In this document: positions 33,339 to 40,988 of the stretch, in pieces | Numbering within the stretch: the first letter of the stretch is position 1 | Layout of the letters: the number at the start of each line of letters is the position of its first letter | From: Acetobacteraceae bacterium | Lineage (GTDB): Bacteria > Pseudomonadota > Alphaproteobacteria > Acetobacterales > Acetobacteraceae | NCBI GenBank assembly: GCA_024280945.1 | Contig: JAMXLO010000108.1 | Location: 42,678 to 106,677, forward strand | DNA: 64,000 nt | Direction: 5' to 3' | Program-made: the position numbers and the translations under genes | The notes under the pieces: generated by a model | Seen by the model: only the letters and a program-made list of their open reading frames with translations | Databases searched by the model: none | What the model was told of the DNA's origin: nothing

Positions 33339-34271
33339 ATGACTGCTGGCGAGACCTGGCGGCAGACGATCGCCAAAGCCGAGATCCTGCTGTCGGAAGG
33401 CGAGGCCAACGAGGACATCTCCGGCATCGCCGACGCTGTCTCGGCTTTCAATGCGGCGCTGAAATTGGCCTCGCGCAGCGAGGCGCCGCTCGACTGGGCG
33501 AAGACCCAAAGCCGCCTGTCCGCTGCCCTGCGCGCACTCGGCGCACGCATCGACGATCCGGTGATGCTGCATTCGGCGATGACGGCGTGTGATCACGCGC
33601 TGGAAATCTACCGCGTCGATGCGACGCCGGAGGACTGGGCACGCACGGTTGCGCTGCTCGGCGCGGCGCAGGTCGTGCTGGGCGAACGCGACAGCGACCC
33701 AGCCTGGTTGAGCGCGGCACTGAACAGCTACCGACTGGCGACCCGCGTCTACACGCGGGAGGCGGCACCCGCCGATTGGGCGCGGATGCAACGCAACTGC
33801 GGTGCCGTGCTGTCGCTGCAAGGCGAGCGCATGGGTGACACCACATCGCTGCGCGATTCTGTCGATCATTATCGTGCAGCACTGGACGCGTATTCGCGCC
33901 AGGAATCGCCGATCGATGTGGCGATCACCCAGAACAATCTCGGACAGGCATTGCGCGTGCTTGGCGAGCGGGACAGGGATCGCGGCTGCCTGGCCGAAGC
34001 AGTCGCCGCTTGCCGCGCGGCGCTCGCTGTCTATACACGCGAAGCGACACCGGTCGAATGGGCCATGGCGAGCACCAACCTTGGCAATGCACTGACCGCC
34101 CTGGACGACCTCGGCTCTCTGGAAGAAGCGGTCGCGATCTACCGCGAGGCGATCGCCGTGCTCGCGGGACCGGCGCGCCTGCAACAGCGCGCCATCGCCC
34201 GCTATAATCTCAAGCGCGCCGAGACGCGGCTGTCGGAGCTCCGCCAGTCCCAGAGCGACCACCGTCAATGA
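33339..34271 (+). CDS. TPR-like repeat protein with exact 47-residue period
   Basis: A 310-residue helical repeat protein from ATG 33339. Equivalent positions of successive units (APLDWAKTQ, TPEDWARTV, APADWARMQ, SPIDVAITQ, TPVEWAMAS) are spaced exactly 47 residues apart, at about residues 52, 99, 146, 193 and 240. Each unit also contains an LGER-like turn and a YRxAL helix. This is a known extended tetratricopeptide class, probably a protein-protein scaffold. No signal peptide is seen. Its role in the catabolic cluster is unknown. The last 62 bases overlap the convergent SDR gene. Confidence 0.8.
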   Translation: MTAGETWRQTIAKAEILLSEGEANEDISGIADAVSAFNAALKLASRSEAPLDWAKTQSRLSAALRALGARIDDPVMLHSAMTACDHALEIYRVDATPEDWARTVALLGAAQVVLGERDSDPAWLSAALNSYRLATRVYTREAAPADWARMQRNCGAVLSLQGERMGDTTSLRDSVDHYRAALDAYSRQESPIDVAITQNNLGQALRVLGERDRDRGCLAEAVAACRAALAVYTREATPVEWAMASTNLGNALTALDDLGSLEEAVAIYREAIAVLAGPARLQQRAIARYNLKRAETRLSELRQSQSDHRQ

Positions 34272-35013
34272 CGATGTGCGTGCCAGTGATATCGGTGGAA
34301 AGATCAGAGCAGAGATACATCACCACGTTGGCAACCTCCTCCGGTTTCGCATAGCGACCCGTCGGCGTGGCTTCCGCGTTTCTGTCGTGCACGGATTGTG
34401 GGTTGTCAGGATTCCGCTGCGCCTCCAGTGATCGCATCATGCGCGTCTCCACCGGCCCTGGGCAAACGGCGTTGACGCGAATTCCGCTATGCGCGACCTC
34501 TGCGGAAGCTACCTTGGTCAGTCCCAGCACAGCATGCTTCGAAGCCACGTACGGCGCCATCCCGGGGCCGCCGAACAGCGCCGCGGTCGAGGCCGTGTTG
34601 ACGATGGCACCCCGGCCCTGCTTCAGCATCACCGGAATGACGTGGCGCATGCCAAGGAACACGCCCTTCAGATTGACCGCGATGACCTGATCGAACATCG
34701 CTTCGTCATAGTCCTGCATCGGTGCGGCCCTACCCTCGATGCCGGCGTTGTTGAAGAAGCAGTCGATCGCGCCGTAGGCGTCCAGCGTCGCCTTTACATA
34801 GGCCTCCACATCGGCGAACTTCGTCACGTCCGCACGCACGAAGCGTGCTTCGCCGCCACGCTGGCGGACCAATTCGGCACTCGCCTCGCCGTCGCCGACG
34901 TTCAGATCCACCACCACGACCTTGGCGCCACGACCGGCAAATCCGATCGCGGCGGCACGGCCAATGCCGCCACCGCCTCCGGTGATCAACGCAATCTTGC
35001 CAGCGAATTCCAT
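34210..35013 (-). CDS. Short-chain dehydrogenase/reductase (SDR)
   Basis: A 267-residue classical SDR. The cofactor motif is ITGGGGGIGRA, the beta-4 motif NNAGIEG, the catalytic Ser lies in VNTASTAAL, and the YxxxK pair in YVASKHAVLG. The acidic residue in VVVVDLN suggests NAD(H). ATG 35013 has GGGAGA eight bases upstream; ATG 35028 overlaps the upstream stop and is an alternative. The last residues (after HIVIDGG) form an unusual Ser/Ala/Arg-rich tail that coincides with the overlap with the TPR gene. Confidence 0.9.
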   Translation of the reverse strand: MEFAGKIALITGGGGGIGRAAAIGFAGRGAKVVVVDLNVGDGEASAELVRQRGGEARFVRADVTKFADVEAYVKATLDAYGAIDCFFNNAGIEGRAAPMQDYDEAMFDQVIAVNLKGVFLGMRHVIPVMLKQGRGAIVNTASTAALFGGPGMAPYVASKHAVLGLTKVASAEVAHSGIRVNAVCPGPVETRMMRSLEAQRNPDNPQSVHDRNAEATPTGRYAKPEEVANVVMYLCSDLSTDITGTHIVIDGGRSGTGGAPTAASRRA

Positions 35014-35027
35014 CGATGTTTCTCCCA

Positions 35028-35951
35028 TCAATCGACGCTGAACACAGCCTTGCCGGCAACCCGGCGATCGCGCAACTGCCCGGCTACCGGCGCGAAGTCG
35101 CGCCAGCTTCGTTCCAAGCCGATCTGTGGTCTGAGCGAACCATCAGCGATCAGCGACACCAGCAGTGCAAGGTCAGGAGCAAAGCGATCCTCAGCCTCGG
35201 AATAGAAGTAGCTGAAGCTTTGCACCCGTGAATTGGGCGCCCCACGAAAATCCGCGAATGCGAGAGTCGTGGGCTCACCGGACGAATTGCCATAGACAAC
35301 CACGGTCCCTTTGGCTTCCACCAGCTTGATCGCCTGTGCGAGCGATGTGCCGCCCGCAGACTCCAGGACCAGCGCGAAGCGACCTTGCGCCCTGTCAATA
35401 CCCTCAATGACGTCGAGTGCGCCTAACTCCCGCAACCCTGCCGCACGTTCAATACGCCCAACCACCGCTGTCACGCGCGCACCGGAACGCGCTGCAAGCT
35501 GCACCGCGAGCGTGCCGACGCCGCCCGCCGCGCCGGTGATCAGCACGCGCTTGCCCAACAGCGGCGCTCCATGACGCAACGTACGCAGCGCCGTCAGGCC
35601 TGCGACCGGCAACGTCGCCGCCTGTGTGAAGCTGACGTTGTCCGGCAGTACGGCCATGCGATGGCTGGGCACTGCGACGCGCTGTGCCCAGCCAAGTTCA
35701 TCGGTCAGCGCCACAACGCGCGCGCCGGCGGCTGGACCGCTTCCATCCTCCGCCTGCTTCAGTACGATACCGGCGATATCCTGACCCGGTATCCAGCCTT
35801 CGCCATTGTTGCCGATCGAACGCAGCTCGCCGCGATTGAGCGAGAACGCAGCGACCGCCACCAGCGCCTCGTTGCGCTGTGGCAGCGGCTCACGCACTTC
35901 GCGCAATTCCATCGGCGCCTTGTCGTTCAGTGTAGTGACCAGACCGAGCAT
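35028..35951 (-). CDS. Zinc-independent MDR alcohol dehydrogenase/quinone reductase-like
   Basis: A 307-residue medium-chain dehydrogenase/reductase. It has an N-terminal GroES-like domain (VAAFSLNRGELR, GQDIAGIV) and a Rossmann domain with LITGAAGGVGTLAVQLA. The Cys and His ligands of zinc alcohol dehydrogenases are not evident, so a quinone or enoyl reductase of the QOR type is more likely, NADP(H)-linked by family. ATG 35951 follows GGGGAGGG. It is transcribed with the downstream SDR (15-base gap) and is divergent from the flavin monooxygenase at 36021, so the 69-base gap should hold two promoters. Confidence 0.85.
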   Translation of the reverse strand: MLGLVTTLNDKAPMELREVREPLPQRNEALVAVAAFSLNRGELRSIGNNGEGWIPGQDIAGIVLKQAEDGSGPAAGARVVALTDELGWAQRVAVPSHRMAVLPDNVSFTQAATLPVAGLTALRTLRHGAPLLGKRVLITGAAGGVGTLAVQLAARSGARVTAVVGRIERAAGLRELGALDVIEGIDRAQGRFALVLESAGGTSLAQAIKLVEAKGTVVVYGNSSGEPTTLAFADFRGAPNSRVQSFSYFYSEAEDRFAPDLALLVSLIADGSLRPQIGLERSWRDFAPVAGQLRDRRVAGKAVFSVD

Positions 35952-36020
35952 CACATTGCCCTCCCCTGCAAATCCGCGCGATGATACCGGCGAGTATCGG
36001 ATCGGAACGGAGCGTCGCGA

Positions 36021-37370
36021 ATGCGCCAAATGGTTATGGTTGGGTTCCTGCAGGCGCAGAACTGCACCAACCTGGTCAGCTCCTGGCGTCATCCGGAATC
36101 ACGCGATGATTCGATGTCCGCCGACTACTACCGCACCATCGGCCGCGTGCTGGAGGAAGGCAAGTTCCACCTCGGCTTCTTCGACGATCGCCTGGCGATG
36201 CCGGACCGCTACGGCAATGACCATCGGCATACGGTGGAACATGGTATTCGTTGCGTGAAGATGGACCCCATTACCGTGCTCACAGTGATGGGCATGGCGA
36301 CCGAGCGCCTGGGTCTCGGCGCCACCTGTTCCACCACCTATTTCGAGCCGTTCCACGTCGCACGCGTGTTCGCGACGCTCGATCTGATGACCAACGGCCG
36401 CGCCGCGTGGAACGTCGTCACGTCGATGAACGACGGCGAAGCGCTCAACATGGGGCATGATGAGCACCTGGAACACGACGCGCGCTACGATCGTGCCGAT
36501 GAATTCATGGACGTCGTGCTTGGCCACTGGAATTCGTGGGACGACGATGCGATCGCGCTCGATAAGCAAAGCGGCCTGTTCGCGCATCCCGGCAAGGTGC
36601 GGCGCCTGGATCATCATGGAACGTGGTTCCGCTCGCGCGGTCCGTTCACTGTGCCGCGCTCGCCGCAGGGGCATCCGGTCGTTATCCAGGCGGGGCAAAG
36701 CGGCCGCGGCAAGCATTTCTCGGCGCGCTGGGGAGAGTTGGTGTTCGTCTCTACTCATACCAGCATGGAACACGGCAGGCAGCTTTATCGCGAAATGAAG
36801 CACGATGTTGCGCGACAGGGACGTGATCCGGACAAGTTCTTCATCACGCCATCGGCCTACGTGGTCTGCGCGGAAACCAAGGCAGAAGCCGAGGACAAGA
36901 TGGCGCTGATCGAGACGCTGGCGACGGATGAGGACGCGCTGTCATTGTTGTCCGAGGCGATGAATTTCGACTTTGCGTCGAAGGGCATCGACGAGCCGTT
37001 CACCGATGAGGAACTCGCCAACATCTCCGGCACACAATCGATGCGCGACCGCGTGCTGCGTGCGAGCGGTATTGCCAACCCGACGCCACGCGACTTCGTC
37101 AGGTTCAGTCACCGGGCACGACCGAACAAGCCGTTCGTTGGCGGTCCAAAGGAAGTGGCGGACGGATTGGAGCAGTGGTTCACCGAACCGGTCGCGGATG
37201 GCTTCGTGCTGGCGGCAACCCACGTGCCCGGCACTTATATGGACTTCGTCAAGTACGTCGTACCGGAGCTGCAGCGGCGTGGGCTGTATCACAAGGACTA
37301 TGCGGGTACGACATTGCGCGAGAATCTGGGTCTGCCGATCCCGCGCGCTACATGGAGGAACACGCAATGA
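36021..37370 (+). CDS. Flavin-dependent monooxygenase, LLM class (NtaA/SnaA/DszA type)
   Basis: A 449-residue bacterial-luciferase-like enzyme. Its length and segments such as FHLGFFDDRLAMPDRYG, ATCSTTYFEPFHVARVFATL, GRAAWNVVTSMNDGEALN and VIQAGQSGRGKHFSARWGEL match the NtaA/SnaA/DszA/SoxA branch. That branch uses FMNH2 supplied by a separate reductase to oxidise C-N or C-S bonds of aminocarboxylates, sulfones and similar compounds. No flavin reductase is adjacent. ATG 36021 is the ORF start; ATG 36030 is possible. It probably catalyses an oxygenation step in the surrounding catabolic cluster. Confidence 0.9.
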   Translation: MRQMVMVGFLQAQNCTNLVSSWRHPESRDDSMSADYYRTIGRVLEEGKFHLGFFDDRLAMPDRYGNDHRHTVEHGIRCVKMDPITVLTVMGMATERLGLGATCSTTYFEPFHVARVFATLDLMTNGRAAWNVVTSMNDGEALNMGHDEHLEHDARYDRADEFMDVVLGHWNSWDDDAIALDKQSGLFAHPGKVRRLDHHGTWFRSRGPFTVPRSPQGHPVVIQAGQSGRGKHFSARWGELVFVSTHTSMEHGRQLYREMKHDVARQGRDPDKFFITPSAYVVCAETKAEAEDKMALIETLATDEDALSLLSEAMNFDFASKGIDEPFTDEELANISGTQSMRDRVLRASGIANPTPRDFVRFSHRARPNKPFVGGPKEVADGLEQWFTEPVADGFVLAATHVPGTYMDFVKYVVPELQRRGLYHKDYAGTTLRENLGLPIPRATWRNTQ

Positions 37371-37382
37371 GGCATTCAAAAA

Positions 37383-37485
37383 GCTCTCCCCCTCCCCGCG
37401 CGGGAGGGGGGTGGGGAGAGGGGGCGCCGCCACCGTTCCCGGGCCCCCTCCCGCTAACGCCCTCCCGCGAGGGGAGGGGGAGGGG
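37383..37485. repeat. GC-rich double palindromic repeat carrying a Shine-Dalgarno
   Basis: Two palindromic units lie in the gap between the two flavin monooxygenase genes. The first pairs CTCCCCCTCCCC with GGGAGGGGGGTGGGGAG; the second pairs GGGCCCCCTCCC and CCTCCCGCG with GAGGGGAGGGGGAGGGG. The G-rich right arm ends six bases before ATG 37492 and is the only ribosome-binding site available to that gene. A similar element sits between pheS and pheT. Confidence 0.75.
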
Positions 37486-37491
37486 TGTGCC

Positions 37492-38529
37492 ATGAAGCTT
37501 GGTCTATCCATCGGCTATTCGCGTGCTCATCTCGATCTCCCCGTCCAGCTTGTGCAGCGCGCCGAAGAACTCGGCTATGACAGCGTGTGGACGGCGGAGG
37601 CCTATGGCACCGATGCCGTTACTCCGCTCGCTTACGTCGCAGCCCTGACCAAACGGATCAAACTTGGCACCGGTATCATGCAGCTTGCTGCACGCACGCC
37701 GGCCAACGCAGCGATGTGCGCGGCGACGGTCGATGCCATGGCAGGTGGCGGACGTTTCATCGCGGGTCTCGGGGTATCCGGACCGCAGATAGTCGAGGGC
37801 TGGTACGGCGAGCCCTGGGGGCGGCCGTACTATCGCTACAAGGACTACGTCGCAATCATGCGCAAGATTTTCAGGCGCGCGGCGCCGGTAACGCATGAAG
37901 GGCGCGAGATATCACTGCCCTTCACTGGCGAAGGCGCCATGGGTGTCGGCAAGCCGCTGAAATCCATCCTGCACATGAACCCCGACATCCCGATCTATCT
38001 CGGCACCGGCAACGAAGCGACGGTTAAACTGACGGCGGAAATTGCCGATGGCTGGTTGCCGCTGGGGTTCGTGCCTGGCTCACTGCCGGAATATCTGCCG
38101 TGGCTGGAAGAAGGCTTCCGGCGCGCAGGCAATGGCAAGAACCTGCGTGACTTTGCCATACAGGCCTCGGTGCATGTCGAGGTCGGCAACGACGTAGCGG
38201 CTGCGCTGGCCAAACTCAAACCTGAGGTCGCACTGTATGTTGGTGGGATGGGCCACCGCAACAAGAACTTCCACAAGGACATGATGATCCGCCGGGGCTT
38301 CAAAGATGCCGCCGAGCGCATTCAGGAATTGTATCTCGCGCATCGCAAGGAGGAAGCGATCGCTGCGGTGCCCGACGAATGGGTGGACATGAAGTCGCTC
38401 GTCGGTCCGCCCGACCGCATCAAGCAGCGCTTCCGTGCCTGGGAGGACTCGGGTGCCACCAGCCTGACCGTGCGTTCGCGTCAGCCCGAGGCGATCGAGG
38501 TGATGGCGCAGGCCGCGCGGCTCAACTGA
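37492..38529 (+). CDS. LLM-class (F420-type) flavin oxidoreductase
   Basis: A 345-residue luciferase-like TIM-barrel protein. MKLGLSIGYSRAHLDLPVQL, AEELGYDSVWTAEAYGTDAV, RIKLGTGIMQLAARTPANAA and GRFIAGLGVSGPQIVEGWYG are typical of the F420-dependent LLM group (LLM_F420-like). Whether F420 or FMN is used cannot be read from sequence; few proteobacteria make F420. ATG 37492 is chosen because the open frame upstream runs back through the repeat and the previous gene. Its ribosome-binding site is supplied by the repeat. It is followed 13 bases later by an SDR. Confidence 0.88.
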   Translation: MKLGLSIGYSRAHLDLPVQLVQRAEELGYDSVWTAEAYGTDAVTPLAYVAALTKRIKLGTGIMQLAARTPANAAMCAATVDAMAGGGRFIAGLGVSGPQIVEGWYGEPWGRPYYRYKDYVAIMRKIFRRAAPVTHEGREISLPFTGEGAMGVGKPLKSILHMNPDIPIYLGTGNEATVKLTAEIADGWLPLGFVPGSLPEYLPWLEEGFRRAGNGKNLRDFAIQASVHVEVGNDVAAALAKLKPEVALYVGGMGHRNKNFHKDMMIRRGFKDAAERIQELYLAHRKEEAIAAVPDEWVDMKSLVGPPDRIKQRFRAWEDSGATSLTVRSRQPEAIEVMAQAARLN

Positions 38530-38542
38530 GAGAGGAAGAAAA

Positions 38543-39307
38543 ATGCGCTTCAAGGACAAGGTCGCGCTGATCACCGCCGTGGGCAGCGGAATTGGCCGTG
38601 CCACCGCGGACATCATGGCAAACGAAGGCGCGGTGATCATCGGTGTGGACAATGACGAACGCCGCCTGGCCATGGCCATCGAGGCAATGAACATGTCGCG
38701 GGGCCGCGCGATCGGTCGTCCATCCAACGCACTGGATGAAGCGCAAGTCAATGCTGTGGTCGATTGGGCAGCAAAGCAGTATGGCACCATCGATATTCTG
38801 GTGAATGCTGTCGGCGGCAGCACGATCATCGACAGGCCAAACGCGACCTTGGATGAGCTGTCATTCACTGACTGGCAGAAGCTGATCGACTTCAACCTGA
38901 GCGGAACGTTCCTGTTCTGCCACGCGGTGATTCCGCTGATGAAGCGGCGCAAGAGCGGCAAGATCGTCAACCTGGCCTCTATCGCGGGGCGCGGCCTCAG
39001 CATCGCGTCCAGCGGCGCCTACGCCACCGCCAAGGGCGGCATCATCGCACTGACCAAGAAGCTGGCGTTGGAACTGGGACCATTCGGCATCAACGTCAAC
39101 GCGATCGCGCCCAGCATGACGCTGACCGAGCGCATCGCACCACGCTTCAATCAACAGTCCCCCGAGGATCAGGCTGCACAGATCGCGCGCGTGCCTCTGC
39201 GCCGTATGGCCGAGGCATCTGACCAGGCGAAGGTGATCTGCTTCCTCGCTTCATCGGATGCGGATTACGTGACGGGGCTGACCATCGACGTTACCGGCGG
39301 CTTGTAG
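38543..39307 (+). CDS. Short-chain dehydrogenase/reductase (SDR)
   Basis: A 254-residue classical SDR: LITAVGSGIGRATADI (cofactor), VNAVGGST (NNAG equivalent), VNLASIAGRG (catalytic Ser), and YATAKGGIIALTKKLALEL (Tyr-Lys). The Asp in IIGVDNDE suggests NAD(H). GAGAGGAAG precedes ATG 38543. It is co-directional with and 13 bases from the F420-type oxidoreductase, so the pair may act on the same alcohol/ketone intermediate. The end is typical for the family (VTGLTIDVTGGL). Confidence 0.9.
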   Translation: MRFKDKVALITAVGSGIGRATADIMANEGAVIIGVDNDERRLAMAIEAMNMSRGRAIGRPSNALDEAQVNAVVDWAAKQYGTIDILVNAVGGSTIIDRPNATLDELSFTDWQKLIDFNLSGTFLFCHAVIPLMKRRKSGKIVNLASIAGRGLSIASSGAYATAKGGIIALTKKLALELGPFGINVNAIAPSMTLTERIAPRFNQQSPEDQAAQIARVPLRRMAEASDQAKVICFLASSDADYVTGLTIDVTGGL

Positions 39308-39314
39308 CAGGGCC

Positions 39315-40103
39315 TCAGCCGCTGAAGCGCGGCAGCTTCTCGGCCAGCGCCATGTAGGCGTCCTCGTCCGTGCGGTCGTAGCGCAGCGGCGTGACCACGA
39401 TCTTGTCCGCACGCAGCGCGTCGTAATCGCTCTCCGGCCCTTGCTGCCGATCGCCACGGCGGAAATTCAGCCAATGATAAGTCATGCCGCGCGGGTCGGT
39501 CCGTGTATCCACATGCATGCCGGCGATCATCCCCACGCCTTGGCGCGCCAAAGTCATCGGCCCCGCCGCCGCCGCCGTGCAGGCCGGGAAATTGACGTTC
39601 AAGCAGGCACCGTTGCTCCAGCCGATCGCCAGCAGATCGCGCACCACCTGTGCGCCGAGAGTACGTGACGCGTCCCACAGCGGGTTGTTGCGATCCTTGT
39701 AGGCCTGGCTCAGGGCGATCGAGGGTATACCCAGCATCATGCCGGTCATTGCGCCGCCGACCGTGCCGGAGAACACGGTCTCCATCCCCAGATTCAGACC
39801 GCGATTGACGCCGGACAACAGCAGCTGCGGCGGCTCGGGCATCAGATGGCAGATCCCCATAACCGCACAGTCGCCCGGCGTGCCGGTGATGCCAAAGCGG
39901 CGCTCGCCCTGCTGGCTGACCCGCAACGCGTGGTGCAGACTGATCGCGTGTGACACGCCGCTCTGGTCGTGTTCTGGCGCCACCACCCACACGTCTCGCG
40001 CGAGTTGCGCGGCAATCTCTTCCAGGATCGCCAGCCCCGGCGCATCGATCCCATCGTCATTGGTCAGCAAGATACGGTCCAGCACCCGCACGCTCCGCCT
40101 CAT
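39315..40103 (-). CDS. surE: 5'/3'-nucleotidase SurE
   Basis: A 262-residue SurE protein. RILLTNDDGIDAPGLAIL carries the metal-binding Asp pair at the N-terminus. VVAPEHDQSGVSHAISLH supplies the second conserved Ser/Asn region, followed by GITGTPGDCAVMG, LLLSGVNRGLNLG and SGTVGGAMTG. It hydrolyses nucleoside 5'-monophosphates (and 3', polyphosphates) with Mn or Mg. Usually surE sits with pcm, serS or lipoprotein genes; here it lies alone on the minus strand inside a catabolic cluster. ATG 40103 is used because the larger open frame upstream is antisense to the next gene. Confidence 0.93.
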   Translation of the reverse strand: MRRSVRVLDRILLTNDDGIDAPGLAILEEIAAQLARDVWVVAPEHDQSGVSHAISLHHALRVSQQGERRFGITGTPGDCAVMGICHLMPEPPQLLLSGVNRGLNLGMETVFSGTVGGAMTGMMLGIPSIALSQAYKDRNNPLWDASRTLGAQVVRDLLAIGWSNGACLNVNFPACTAAAAGPMTLARQGVGMIAGMHVDTRTDPRGMTYHWLNFRRGDRQQGPESDYDALRADKIVVTPLRYDRTDEDAYMALAEKLPRFSG

Positions 40104-40169
40104 GGTTCGCGCCTTGTTTGACGCGTCCGGCCCGCGGCGTCCAGCATGGTGAGAGAAGGAGTCCGACGC

Positions 40170-40988
40170 ATGCAGATCATCGACGCGCAGGTGCATATAT
40201 GGGGCAGTGGCACGCCGAGTGCGCATCATCGGCAGACCTCGCTTTACACGGCCGAGGAGCTGATCGAGGAGATGGACGCGGCGGGGGTGAATGGTGCGGT
40301 GCTGCATCCGCCAAGCTGGGATCCCGGCTCCAATGAAATGGCCGTCGAGGCCGCGAAGAAACATCCGGACAGGTTCTGCATCCTTGGCTGGTTCGCGCTG
40401 GACAAGCCAGAGGAACGCAAGCGCATAGAGACCTGGAAGCAGCGACCGGGCATGCTCGGCCTGCGCTGGTCGCTGACACGGCCCGAGCAGGAGAACTGGC
40501 ATCAGGACGGCACGATGGACTGGTTGTGGCCTGCTGCCGAACACGCTGGCACGCCGATCGCCACGATGGCATGGCGCTTCCTTCCGCTGTTCGGCCAGAT
40601 CGCCGAGAAGCATCCGAACCTGAAGCTGATCATCGATCATCTGGGCCTGGTGCGCTCGGCGAAGGGCGCGGCCGCGTTCGCGGACGTGGACACGCTGTGT
40701 TCGCTGGCGAAGTGTCCGAATGTCGCGGTCAAGGCGACGGGTGCGCCCGGCTACTCCGCTGAAGCGTATCCGTTCCGCGACATACACGATGGGCTGCATC
40801 GCATCTTCGACGCGTATGGGCCGAAGCGCTTCTTCTGGGGGACCGACATCACCCGGATGCCGTGCAGCTACCGACAGTGCGTGACCTTGTTCACCGAGGA
40901 ATTGCCTTGGCTGAAAGGCAATGACCTGGAATTGGTGATGGCACAGGGGGTATGCGACTGGCTCGGCTGGCAGCGGAAGCCGACGTAG
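40170..40988 (+). CDS. Amidohydrolase-2 family hydrolase
   Basis: A 272-residue TIM-barrel hydrolase beginning MQIIDAQVHIWGSG (metal motif), with LKLIIDHLGLVRS (barrel His) and FFWGTDITRMPCSY (terminal Asp). ATG 40170 has AAGGAG seven bases upstream, so the upstream in-frame ATG at 40146 is disfavoured. It is the third Amidohydro_2 enzyme of the cluster but from a shorter subgroup, lactonase- or dihydroxybenzoate-decarboxylase-like. It overlaps the ligase gene downstream. Confidence 0.87.
   Translation: MQIIDAQVHIWGSGTPSAHHRQTSLYTAEELIEEMDAAGVNGAVLHPPSWDPGSNEMAVEAAKKHPDRFCILGWFALDKPEERKRIETWKQRPGMLGLRWSLTRPEQENWHQDGTMDWLWPAAEHAGTPIATMAWRFLPLFGQIAEKHPNLKLIIDHLGLVRSAKGAAAFADVDTLCSLAKCPNVAVKATGAPGYSAEAYPFRDIHDGLHRIFDAYGPKRFFWGTDITRMPCSYRQCVTLFTEELPWLKGNDLELVMAQGVCDWLGWQRKPT

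Noticed and set aside
37492..38529. Taking the F420-type enzyme as evidence for F420 metabolism
   Set aside because: No F420 biosynthesis gene lies in the window, and many members of this LLM group use FMN.
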